From positions 66,494-130,493 of the forward strand of contig CBDCRK010000002.1 in assembly GCA_965220955.1 (NCBI GenBank): a stretch of DNA of 64,000 bases, in the 5' to 3' direction. Every line of letters starts with the position of its first letter. Position 1 is the first letter of the stretch. The DNA comes from CBDCRK01 sp965220955 (GTDB lineage: Bacteria > Desulfobacterota > Binatia > Bin18 > CBDCRK01). Position numbers and translations under genes: made by a program. Shown here piece by piece: positions 8,452 to 15,990 of this stretch. The notes beneath the pieces were generated by a model. That model saw only the letters and a list, made by a program, of their open reading frames with translations. It made no database searches and had not been told where the DNA came from.

Positions 8452-8833
8452 TACAACAAACCAAAGCGACTTTCGCCTCCTTCACCGCTTCTGGATCACA
8501 ATGCAATCCAATCCTGGGAGGTCTTGCTCTCTCCGCATCAAGGGACTTTATCCACCGCAATCCGGAATTTTGACGAACAGGCATTCGCTCAGGACATCAC
8601 TGACCATCTCTCCCAACAAGGAACCGTCATCAACACTTTTTGGCGGCCGCTAAAGCACCCTTCTGCAACAGATGATCTCACCAATGACGGTCCCCTCACC
8701 CTGGCCCTCTCCCGCCAGGGGAGAGGGAATCCATGGCCGCGCTGCCAGTGAAATGCCTTAGATTGGGACTAGTGCACGGGGGCCTGCCCCTATCAGAACA
8801 CGAATGAGTATCAGGTGGATAGTTACGTGGGAA
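8452..8833. other. Intergenic stretch containing a dispersed repeat
   Basis: Roughly 380 bases between the TPR lipoprotein and the glyoxalase II-like gene. Both strands have only short open frames without family resemblance. The right part (8691-8772) is a copy of a dispersed repeat described separately. Confidence 0.5.
8691..8772. repeat. Dispersed intergenic repeat, copy A
   Basis: An approximately 82-base unit with a palindromic core CCCTCTCCC-GCCAGG-GGAGAGGG followed by a conserved tail GTGAAATGCCTTA..TGGGACT. A second copy with the same core and tail lies at 47139-47221, in similar order and spacing, also between genes. The core can fold into a stem, as in REP-like intergenic repeats. 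Confidence 0.7.
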
Positions 8834-9610
8834 TCAGAAATTATCCTTCAAATACCGCGTCTTTTCCAGGACCGAGACCGAATTGAGGGATAGATCGGGA
8901 AATTTTTTCTTAATGTTCTCCTGTAACTCCTGGCTGTCCACGCGCACAAAAGGATTAATCTCTTTTTCTTCGGCTACCGTGGAGGGAATAGTGGGCAACT
9001 TTTGGGCTCGCTGCTCAGTTGACCACTTGAGCTTTGCCTGAATTTGGGAGTTGCTGGGCTCAAGTGTCAGGGCAAATCGAAGGTTCTTTTCGGTGTATTC
9101 ATGACCACAGTAGATCTTGGTGTTGTCGGGAAGGCTCATGAGTTTGACCATGTTATTGTGCATGTCTGCCGCCGTTCCCTCAAACAGTCGCCCACAACCA
9201 GCAATAAAGAGCGTATCACCCGTGAAGACAGTACTCTCTTTATCGAAGTAAAAGGCCACATGTCCACTTGTGTGGCAGGGGATAAAAATGACCTGCGCCG
9301 TGAGGTTTCCCACCTTTATCTGATCCTCTCCATCAAGAAGATCAGTAATGCAAGGAGTGCGGCTCTTATCACGGTTATGGCCATATACCCGTAGACTGCC
9401 AAACTCTTGCACAAGTTCCTCATTCCCTCCAACATGGTCCCAATGGTGATGGGTATTCATAATTGAGGTCAGCTTGACTCCCTCCTGTCGCACAACCGCG
9501 GCTACGGGTTTGGCCTCCGAGGGATCAACCACCCCGGCTTCATTGGTAGCTTCATCCACCACCAGGTAAGCATAATTGTCCGAAAGTACAGGGATCGGAA
9601 TCACTTTCAT
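8834..9610 (-). CDS. gloB: Hydroxyacylglutathione hydrolase (glyoxalase II) family protein
   Basis: Metallo-beta-lactamase-fold hydrolase that in glyoxalase II cleaves S-lactoylglutathione. The binuclear metal motif THHHWDHVGG is at about residue 53-62, followed by PCHTSGHVAFY, the FTGDTLFIAGCGRLFEG block typical of GloB, and CGHEYTEKNLRFA near residue 168-180. The C-terminal helical substrate domain is present, giving 258 residues as in the family. TGAGGAGG before the ATG is a good ribosome site. It is downstream of the FIST/acyl-CoA carboxylase gene run on the same strand (32-base gap) and may be its last gene. No GloA is visible, so the native thioester substrate could differ. Confidence 0.88.
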   Translation of the reverse strand: MKVIPIPVLSDNYAYLVVDEATNEAGVVDPSEAKPVAAVVRQEGVKLTSIMNTHHHWDHVGGNEELVQEFGSLRVYGHNRDKSRTPCITDLLDGEDQIKVGNLTAQVIFIPCHTSGHVAFYFDKESTVFTGDTLFIAGCGRLFEGTAADMHNNMVKLMSLPDNTKIYCGHEYTEKNLRFALTLEPSNSQIQAKLKWSTEQRAQKLPTIPSTVAEEKEINPFVRVDSQELQENIKKKFPDLSLNSVSVLEKTRYLKDNF

Positions 9611-9642
9611 AACAACCTCCTCATAAAGCTTTGGTGTTACGC

Positions 9643-10827
9643 CTACAAATCTTCACCAATAAGCGCCAGCACGCCAGAATACTGGTGGAGCTGGCGCTGT
9701 TGGTGAATTGGCGCAATCTCGCAACCAGTGAAAAAACCAATGACCGGGATCTCACCTAGATACTGCTTCATATAAGATATATCCATATCGGGAAACCCAT
9801 AGAGCCCCCCACCCCGGCCAACGCAGTTAAAGTAAAGACCAAAGGCAGGTTTCCGTCCCTGCCATGCCTGCGTCTGGGCTTCGAGGATGAGCTGGAGGTC
9901 CTCTCGCGAGCGACTAGCCTCCCGTAAGGTAAAGATTATTTTCTGCCCTTCATGAACCTCATCAGCAATAGCAATAATACCCCGGTCGGGATCGAAGCCT
10001 ATGAGGTTGCGTACCAGGTACTCACCCCGAGCCAGACGCTGTCGCTCTGGATCTGTGGGCAGTCCAACAAAGACAAACGCTGCCGCTCGTCGCAGATCCT
10101 GCAGTAGAGGCTCTTTGACCACCTCGGCAAAAACCTCAAAGGCCGGTCGGCCATCAAGCTCCAGGAGGAGGTTGCGATGGACCTTAGTAACAGTATGGGC
10201 CGGACCAATGGGTTGGCAGGCCTGGGCAATGCCAATGGTGCTGTGAAAGGCTCCGGCCAAGAGAAAACCGGAAACGGAATTAGAGCTGACTGTGTCCCCG
10301 CAGAGCTGAAAGGTCTCGCCAACACTACCATCTTCAGAAGCTCCCCCACCCACTGTGGGCAGATCTCCCAGCGTTTCTCCCAGCCCAGCAAAAAAAGGAG
10401 CTGGTTGGAAATTGTAGGTATCAGGAAAGACAACCAGGAGATTATTGCTCCCCAGGTAAGGCTTGACGTGCGCGGCAATCTCTTGCCCAACCTCTTGTGA
10501 CCGACCACGCAGCTGCGGAACAAAGAAACGAGTGGCCGAGATGGTGTCAGAACGCATGGTCAACACTGCCACCCCAGGGGAACGCTCTACTTCCCCGTCT
10601 GTGGTCAGTACGCCAGCAGCCCCGCAGCCAACTACATGGGTTGCGCCAGTGGTCTCCTTAACCTTACGTAAGAGAAGGGAATATCCCGGCCCATGCTCGG
10701 AAGTGGCATGTACAATAGCAAGATCAGCGCTGTCTATGCCAGCACGGCCCATAGCTATCCTGGCTGCTTCTACCGCCGCCTTCTCCGTACTTTTCTCACT
10801 GCAAAGCCCGACTCCGGCGTATAGCAT
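9643..10827 (-). CDS. FIST-domain protein (FIST N and FIST C)
   Basis: Predicted small-ligand sensory protein with FIST N in about residues 20-220 and FIST C in about 220-385. Features seen are VVGCGAAGVLTTDGEVE near residue 67, PTVGGGASEDG near 157, FNCVGRGGGLYG near 331 and IGFFTGCEIAPI near 363, the last two being the conserved FIST C glycine-rich signatures. No kinase or methyl-accepting domain is attached. AAAGGAGAG lies before the ATG. It is three bases downstream of an unknown Cys/His protein gene and in the same run as biotin-dependent carboxylase genes, suggesting the sensor is tied to acyl-CoA metabolism here. The ligand is unknown; FIST domains are proposed to bind small molecules such as amino acids. 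Confidence 0.85.
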   Translation of the reverse strand: MLYAGVGLCSEKSTEKAAVEAARIAMGRAGIDSADLAIVHATSEHGPGYSLLLRKVKETTGATHVVGCGAAGVLTTDGEVERSPGVAVLTMRSDTISATRFFVPQLRGRSQEVGQEIAAHVKPYLGSNNLLVVFPDTYNFQPAPFFAGLGETLGDLPTVGGGASEDGSVGETFQLCGDTVSSNSVSGFLLAGAFHSTIGIAQACQPIGPAHTVTKVHRNLLLELDGRPAFEVFAEVVKEPLLQDLRRAAAFVFVGLPTDPERQRLARGEYLVRNLIGFDPDRGIIAIADEVHEGQKIIFTLREASRSREDLQLILEAQTQAWQGRKPAFGLYFNCVGRGGGLYGFPDMDISYMKQYLGEIPVIGFFTGCEIAPIHQQRQLHQYSGVLALIGEDL

Positions 10828-10830
10828 CGT

Positions 10831-11541
10831 TTACTCTCCTTTGGGTTTCTCTTGTCCAGCAGAGGGTTTCTTGAGCCCTAGCCGCTCGTAGTATTTTGTC
10901 GGGATTTTGTTTGGGTCTTTATAGATAATAAAGGAGCAGTGCTCTTTACCTAGCTGCGCAGCCGGTTCAACAACAACAAAGGGCGAGCCATTCTTCTCGA
11001 TATCAAGGAGCTCCATCGGCGGCTCGTGGGCACAGTAGACGGGAAAGCTGGCGCGACCATAGGTAAGCCGCTGGGGTTTATTGAGGGTGAGAAAAGCGTC
11101 GGGACCTTCATATTTACCCTCTAAGACTAGCCGTCCGCCGCTTCCGCATGGGTGCATCTGGATAACCACCTTCTCCTCATCCTCCTCAATGTGGAGTGGT
11201 TGCAGATGGCCGCGAAGCCCGGCAACAAACATCTTGACCCGCTGGCGAAATGCTTCTGACCCCTGAGGCATTTTCTCTAGATTAGGCAACCACCAAGCCC
11301 GTACTCCCTCGGTCATGGCCTCCTCTAAAACCTCATCGCCAAACCTGCGACCAATAAAGCTGAGCATTGCCGTTGTCCAGTTGCGGTATAGGTCATGCAT
11401 GCTGAGAAACTCGTTGTACATACGCCGGGCAATCTGCTTGGCCTTTTCCTCCTCTCCATTGTCGATGGCCTCAACCAAGCGGTCCACCGTGCGCTTTTCC
11501 ATGTCTTGAATCTCAGCCTCTGTAAACAAGCGCTCGCTCAT
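10831..11541 (-). CDS. Unknown protein with Cys/His motifs in carboxylase/FIST operon
   Basis: A 236-residue soluble protein I do not recognise. The N-terminal half is helical and acidic (EAEIQDMEKRTVDRLVEAI, then RRFGDEVLEEAMTEG). The second half has two spaced motifs that could hold a metal or cofactor: QMHPCGSGGRL at about residue 128-138 and YCAHEPPMEL at about 169-178, with a further Cys near 202 (KEHCSFIIY). The C-terminus is Lys/Glu-rich. GGGAGG precedes the ATG, the start overlaps the stop of the biotin carrier gene by 4 bases, and the FIST gene follows 3 bases after its stop, so translation is probably coupled. A role linked to the carboxylase or to FIST sensing is inferred from position only. 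Confidence 0.7.
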   Translation of the reverse strand: MSERLFTEAEIQDMEKRTVDRLVEAIDNGEEEKAKQIARRMYNEFLSMHDLYRNWTTAMLSFIGRRFGDEVLEEAMTEGVRAWWLPNLEKMPQGSEAFRQRVKMFVAGLRGHLQPLHIEEDEEKVVIQMHPCGSGGRLVLEGKYEGPDAFLTLNKPQRLTYGRASFPVYCAHEPPMELLDIEKNGSPFVVVEPAAQLGKEHCSFIIYKDPNKIPTKYYERLGLKKPSAGQEKPKGE

Positions 11542-12095
11542 AATCCTCCCTCCTTATTTTCTCCCTCGCTTTTCGAGTCACGGGGTACATCCTCTGCAGA
11601 GATCTCTCCTAACTCTATCAATAACTGGCCTTGGTCTACCATGTCTCCGGACTGCACGTGAACTTTTTCAACTAGCGCCGTCCCGTTAGACTCAATGACG
11701 TTCTCCATTTTCATGGCCTCAAGGAGAAGTAGAGGCTGCCCTATGTCTACTCTTTCGCCCTCAGCCACACATACCTCAAGGATCTTACCAGGCATGGGAG
11801 AGCGGATTTCTGGGCTGAGCCTACCCAATTCTTGCGTGCGAGCTCGCTCATTTCTCCCCTCCGCCTCGGTGAACTCGTATGTCTCACCCCAGAGGGCAGC
11901 AAATGTCCTTTTGCCGTCGGCAACAACGTGGATCCGCAGAGGACGGCCGTTGACAATCAGGGCAAGGGTGCTTTCCTCAAAGGACAAGACCCTTACCTGG
12001 CAAGGCTGGCCATTGACAGAAAGAAGGTACTCCCCTCCCTTTTCGACAACGTCGACCTCAAAAGCCTCTCCACGGCAGTGCAAGGCGAGTTTCAT
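11538..12095 (-). CDS. Biotin carboxyl carrier subunit of an acyl-CoA carboxylase
   Basis: Biotin-accepting carrier for the biotin carboxylase encoded just upstream. The C-terminal biotinyl domain (about residues 98-165) starts EIRSPMPGKILEV and contains the biotinylation motif EAMKMEN, Lys near residue 131, and ends LIELGE. The N-terminal ~85 residues are a separate beta-rich domain like the carrier part of propionyl- or methylcrotonyl-type carboxylases, distinct from short AccB. No carboxyltransferase subunit lies next to it. The gene ends in a 4-base overlap with the following gene. Immediately upstream of its ATG is a 147-bp MITE-like element that separates it from the biotin carboxylase gene, and no ribosome site is evident, so the insertion may have altered expression. 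Confidence 0.88.
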   Translation of the reverse strand: MKLALHCRGEAFEVDVVEKGGEYLLSVNGQPCQVRVLSFEESTLALIVNGRPLRIHVVADGKRTFAALWGETYEFTEAEGRNERARTQELGRLSPEIRSPMPGKILEVCVAEGERVDIGQPLLLLEAMKMENVIESNGTALVEKVHVQSGDMVDQGQLLIELGEISAEDVPRDSKSEGENKEGGL

Positions 12096-12096
12096 G

Positions 12097-12243
12097 GTAA
12101 TTGCTCAATAAGTGGTGAAAACTCTCTCCCCCTCCCTAATCCTCCCCCATCCAGGGGGAAGAAATTCTTAAATGAAGGCCATAAGATAGCTCCTTCCCCC
12201 TGGATGGGGGAGGGCTGGAGTGGGGGTGAAATTGAGCAATTAC
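12097..12243. mobile_element. MITE-like element with terminal inverted repeats
   Basis: A 147-bp segment bounded by a perfect 13-base inverted repeat, GTAATTGCTCAAT at 12097-12109 and its complement at 12231-12243. Inside are perfect 21-base inverted arms, 12141-12161 (core CCCCCATCCAGGGGG) and 12193-12213, separated by 31 AT-richer bases. The flanking C-rich parts resemble the repeats at 8691 and 49820. No transposase is encoded, so it is a non-autonomous palindromic element. It lies between the biotin carboxylase and biotin carrier genes and begins one base upstream of the carrier ATG. Confidence 0.65.
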
Positions 12244-12259
12244 GTCTCATTAGGGTTTC

Positions 12260-13759
12260 TTACGCGCCTACCCGCCAGGAGCCCAGGCTCTGCCAAGGAG
12301 AGAGGGTTTCTTTCTCTCCTCCACTTCCTTGGACCGTCTTCTTGTCTCTTTTTTGCAGACGGCTCAGGGCAACCGCCACGACTGCCTCGGCGGTATGTTC
12401 GGCAACGGCCTTGTGCCAATGGGGAAAGTATTCAGGGATAAAGCCAGTATGAGTCTCTCCGGCAACAAACATGGGGTGACACAGGACATGGAGGAGAAAT
12501 TCAATGTTTGTTGTGAGACCAAGGATTGCATAGTGCTGAAGGGCGGTGAGCATACGGAGACGGGACGATTCTCTGTCTCTTCCCCAAGTTGATACCTTGG
12601 CCATGAGTGGGTCATAATATATCGACACTTCGCTTCCCTGCTCTACTCCAGAGTCTATCCGTACTCCAGGACCAGCAGGCTCGGTCAGAAACAAGATCTT
12701 TCCTGCAGAGGGGAAAAAACGATTAGCTGGATCCTCGGCATAGATGCGACATTCCAGCGCATGACCGCGTGGCCTAGCCTCCTCCTGCGTCAAGCTCAAC
12801 CGCTCACCCGCAGCAATACAGAGCTGTTCCCTCACCAAGTCTATCCCGGTTACCCACTCGGTGATGGGATGCTCCACCTGCAGACGGGCGTTGACTTCGA
12901 GAAAGTAGAAGCGTCCCTCTTGATCGAGGAGAAATTCAACCGTTCCAGCGTTATAGTATCCCGCCGCCCTGGCAACATTTAGAGCTGCAGCGGTTAGCTC
13001 ACAGCGAAGCTGTTCTGACACTGCCGGGCAAGGGGTCTCTTCTAGAATCTTTTGATAGCGACGTTGAATCGAACATTCTCTCTCTCCCAAGTGTATCAGG
13101 TGCCCGTGTTGATCTCCCAGAATCTGCACCTCTACGTGACGGGGTTGCTCAAAGTATTTTTCCAGATAGATCCGGCCAACGCCGAAGGCTGCGGTTGCTT
13201 CTCGCTGTGCAGCTGCCAGCGCTTCGGCTAGCTCTTCTTCCTGCCACACAATCCGCATCCCCTTTCCTCCTCCCCCGGCAGCGGCCTTAATAAGCACGGG
13301 ATAGCCTATTTGTTGGACCTGCGTCCGCAAGAGCACCAGGTCAGAGCTTGGTTCTTCAATGGCCGGGATGACCGATACGCCGGCTTGGGCCACAGTTTTT
13401 CTGGCCAAGACTTTGTCCCCTACTGCAGCCAGCGACTCAGGGGCAGGACCAATAAAAACTAGGCCGGCCTCCTGTACCTTGCGAGCAAAGAGAGGATTCT
13501 CGGAAAGAAATCCGTATCCCGGATGGATCGCCTCAGCCCCAGTATGTAGAGCAGCGTCGATGAGAACGTCCATTTTGAGATAACTTTCCGTGGCTGGGGC
13601 AGGGCCAATAGGAATCACTTCATCCGCCATCTGCACATGCAACTCGGCGGCGTCGGCCTCGGAGCAGACTGCTACGGTCTTGATCCCCATCTCATAGCAG
13701 GTCCGCATAATGCGGATAACAATCTCTCCGCGGTTGGCAATGAGAATTTTATTAAACAC
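12260..13759 (-). CDS. accC: Acyl-/acetyl-CoA carboxylase, biotin carboxylase subunit
   Basis: ATP-grasp enzyme that carboxylates biotin on the carrier protein. It opens with FNKILIANRGEI, has HPGYGFLSEN near residue 80, the glycine-rich ATP loop KAAAGGGGKGMR near 158, RHVEVQILGD near 208, and EVNARLQVEHPITEWVTGIDLV near 287. The C-terminal domain runs to about 450; the last 45 residues are extra and charged. Length 499 is at the upper end of the family. The start is GTG (13757-13759) because the family always begins within two or three residues of this point; the ribosome site is weak. It is 15 bp downstream of the kinase gene and paired with the carrier gene across the palindromic element. 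Which acyl-CoA is used is unknown. Confidence 0.92.
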   Translation of the reverse strand: MFNKILIANRGEIVIRIMRTCYEMGIKTVAVCSEADAAELHVQMADEVIPIGPAPATESYLKMDVLIDAALHTGAEAIHPGYGFLSENPLFARKVQEAGLVFIGPAPESLAAVGDKVLARKTVAQAGVSVIPAIEEPSSDLVLLRTQVQQIGYPVLIKAAAGGGGKGMRIVWQEEELAEALAAAQREATAAFGVGRIYLEKYFEQPRHVEVQILGDQHGHLIHLGERECSIQRRYQKILEETPCPAVSEQLRCELTAAALNVARAAGYYNAGTVEFLLDQEGRFYFLEVNARLQVEHPITEWVTGIDLVREQLCIAAGERLSLTQEEARPRGHALECRIYAEDPANRFFPSAGKILFLTEPAGPGVRIDSGVEQGSEVSIYYDPLMAKVSTWGRDRESSRLRMLTALQHYAILGLTTNIEFLLHVLCHPMFVAGETHTGFIPEYFPHWHKAVAEHTAEAVVAVALSRLQKRDKKTVQGSGGEKETLSPWQSLGSWRVGA

Positions 13760-13774
13760 CTTCGGTGCCTTATG

Positions 13775-14809
13775 TTACTCTGTATTCTTCTCCCGTATTT
13801 TTGTCTTTTCGTATATGCGGTAATCATACCCGGTGGCCATAGCCATGAGAAGTCCCTCCATTCCGCCCTCGCGCTCCCGCCGCAGCACTTGTAGCCGCTC
13901 AAAGAACTCACGGAAGTCCTTATTTTCCCGCCGCTCGTTCTCCATTGGGTTAAGAAAAAAATCCTTAATCCGTGTCACGGTAAAACGCAGGGCAGAAAAA
14001 CGCAGCTCGTTAGGGAAAGCTTCCCACTCAGCCAAGGAGAAAGGGCGCACGCTTTCATATCCAGACATGAGCGCCTCAAAGTCATTAAGCACAAAATGGC
14101 CATCTTTATAGCACAGAGCGTTAACCGCGGTAGCAAGGTCAAAGAGGAGCTTACCCCGACCCGCCGCTTCAAAGTCGAGTACTCCAGTAATCCCTTTTCC
14201 TCGGAAAATGAGGTTGTCAGCAAACAGGTCTCCGTGGATGATTCCCTTAGGGAGGTCTTCGTGCAGATAGTGATGCAGGTGGTTAAATTCATTGTCGAGG
14301 GTATGGATAACCTTTTGCAGGTACCGGGGCAGTTGTTCTCGCACTCCACGGTACACCTCTGTGACCCCTGCAAAGTCAAACCGGTTCTCCATACTTTTCC
14401 TATACTCCCTGCCTACCTTGTGTAGATCGGCCAGCACCTTGCCCGCCTTTTGCAGATGAGAAAGGGTAAGCTCTGATGGGAAGAGAATTCTCCCAGCCAT
14501 ATACCGGTATAGGGAAAGGGACTTCCCTTCCAGCTCATGGAGGAAGCATCCTTTTTTGTCCGAGATGGGCTGAGGACAAGGAAACTTGCGACGGCGTAGA
14601 AAGAGGAGTAGGTCAATCTCTCTCTTGACCTCCGGCTTACTCTTCACCTCATCGATTTTAAGAAAAAACCGGCCTTTTGCCGTCTCTAGAAGGTAGAGAG
14701 TGTTAACCGAGCCCGCGGATACACCTTCACCCCTGATCAGCTTCCCGAGGCCATATACCGCGGCAATACTGTTGAGATCCTTTTGATTCAGGACCGTGTA
14801 GACTGCCAT
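13775..14809 (-). CDS. Homoserine kinase type II-like / APH-fold phosphotransferase
   Basis: Aminoglycoside-phosphotransferase-fold kinase of 344 residues. GEGVSAGSVNTLYLLET at about residue 28-44 is the nucleotide loop region, RFFLKID contains the ATP-site lysine, HGDLFADNLIF near residue 193 is the catalytic Brenner-type motif, and GVLDFEAAGRG near 208 supplies the metal-binding aspartate. This order and the Y-G-L-G start match the ThrB type II group. It is the first gene of the carboxylase run and has its own predicted promoter at 14882-14910. No other threonine biosynthesis genes are near; other small alcohol-bearing substrates are possible, so no gene symbol is given. Confidence 0.8.
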   Translation of the reverse strand: MAVYTVLNQKDLNSIAAVYGLGKLIRGEGVSAGSVNTLYLLETAKGRFFLKIDEVKSKPEVKREIDLLLFLRRRKFPCPQPISDKKGCFLHELEGKSLSLYRYMAGRILFPSELTLSHLQKAGKVLADLHKVGREYRKSMENRFDFAGVTEVYRGVREQLPRYLQKVIHTLDNEFNHLHHYLHEDLPKGIIHGDLFADNLIFRGKGITGVLDFEAAGRGKLLFDLATAVNALCYKDGHFVLNDFEALMSGYESVRPFSLAEWEAFPNELRFSALRFTVTRIKDFFLNPMENERRENKDFREFFERLQVLRREREGGMEGLLMAMATGYDYRIYEKTKIREKNTE

Positions 14810-14881
14810 GTTCTTTCGGGCGTGAAGCTCCCACTAGAGTTAACGGAATAGAAGATAGACAGGCTTTCCAGGTCGGCCAGT

Positions 14882-14910
14882 AAGTTACTCTTCACCCTGA
14901 TCCTTGTCAA
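14882..14910 (-). promoter_or_regulatory. Predicted sigma-70 promoter for kinase/carboxylase run
   Basis: Minus strand TTGACA (14905-14910), 17-base spacer, then TAACTT (14882-14887). The -35 is perfect and the spacer ideal; the -10 is poor. It lies between mtnA and the kinase gene and reads toward the latter. Confidence 0.4.
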
Positions 14911-14921
14911 GGTGAAAGCTT

Positions 14922-15968
14922 CTAAGGCCTGGACTGACCACGCACCAAGCGGGGCAGAGTGCGTGAGAAGGGAGAGCGGGCTACCCCTTTCTCGCTCACA
15001 ATGGCAGTAACTAACCTACACGGGGTTATATCAAAGGCAGGATTGGCCACCTGGACGCGCGTGGGGGCAATCCGTTGGTTGAAAACATGCGTCACCTCAC
15101 GGGCAGAGCGCTCCTCAATGGGGATGGCCTGGCCGTTCGGACAGGAAAGGTCAATGGAAGAAGTAGGAGCCGCTACATAAAACGGAACCTGATGACGTGC
15201 AGCCAAAACTGCTGTTGTGTAAGTGCCGATCTTGTTGGCCACATCGCCATTGGCGGCAGTACGATCTGTCCCCACAACCACACAGTCAATCTCTCCCTTT
15301 TGCAGGAAGTAACCGATCATGTTGTCGGTAATCAGAGTCACGGGAATGCCGTCTTTCTCCAGCTCCCAGGCAGTAAGCCGAGCCCCCTGGAGAAAAGGAC
15401 GAGTTTCGGGGACAAACACCCCCTCTACTCTGCCGACTTCCCAGGCTGCCCGGATGATTCCAAGAGCGGTCCCGTATCCGGCCGTAGCCAGCGCACCGGC
15501 GTTGCAGTGGGTAAGGACGGTTGCCCTCTTGGGCATAAGAGGGATACCGTAGCGTCCCATACGCCTATTCGCCTCAATGTCTTCTTCGTAAATGGCCAGA
15601 GCCTCCGCTTTAAGGGAGTTATAGAGCGGTCCTCTGCCCCGCTGCCGGTTTTGTTCATATACTTTACGCATTCGGGCAATGGCCCAAAAAAGGTTCACCG
15701 CGGTAGGCCGGGTGGAAGCGAACGTCTGGCAGAGCTCGGCAAACTTTGCGGGTTCAGTGACTCCCTTCAACCGGCGGGCACCTAGAGCAATGCCCATGGC
15801 TGCAGCCACGCCGATAGCCGGTGCCCCCCGGATCACCATCTCTTTGATTGCCCGGGCCACACTACGGTGATCGCGGTAGGTACGGTAAACCTCGCGCACC
15901 GGCAACAGCCGCTGGTCAAGCATTACCACCTGTTCATCCTGCCACTGGATAGTAAAAAAGCTGCTCAT
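14922..15968 (-). CDS. mtnA: S-methyl-5-thioribose-1-phosphate isomerase
   Basis: Methionine-salvage enzyme that isomerises methylthioribose-1-phosphate to methylthioribulose-1-phosphate. Diagnostic blocks are MVIRGAPAIGVAAAMG near residue 45, THCNAGALATAGYGTALG near 153 (catalytic Cys), and GTDRTAANGDVANKIGTY near 234 (catalytic Asp). Length 348 is normal. It sits 22 bp after the ABC1 kinase gene on the same strand; no other mtn genes are nearby, but a cobalamin methionine synthase gene is elsewhere in the window. eIF2B-like homologues with other substrates exist, though the motif set here is that of MtnA. Confidence 0.93.
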   Translation of the reverse strand: MSSFFTIQWQDEQVVMLDQRLLPVREVYRTYRDHRSVARAIKEMVIRGAPAIGVAAAMGIALGARRLKGVTEPAKFAELCQTFASTRPTAVNLFWAIARMRKVYEQNRQRGRGPLYNSLKAEALAIYEEDIEANRRMGRYGIPLMPKRATVLTHCNAGALATAGYGTALGIIRAAWEVGRVEGVFVPETRPFLQGARLTAWELEKDGIPVTLITDNMIGYFLQKGEIDCVVVGTDRTAANGDVANKIGTYTTAVLAARHQVPFYVAAPTSSIDLSCPNGQAIPIEERSAREVTHVFNQRIAPTRVQVANPAFDITPCRLVTAIVSEKGVARSPFSRTLPRLVRGQSRP

Positions 15969-15990
15969 AGAGAAGAAGGAGCATGGTCAG

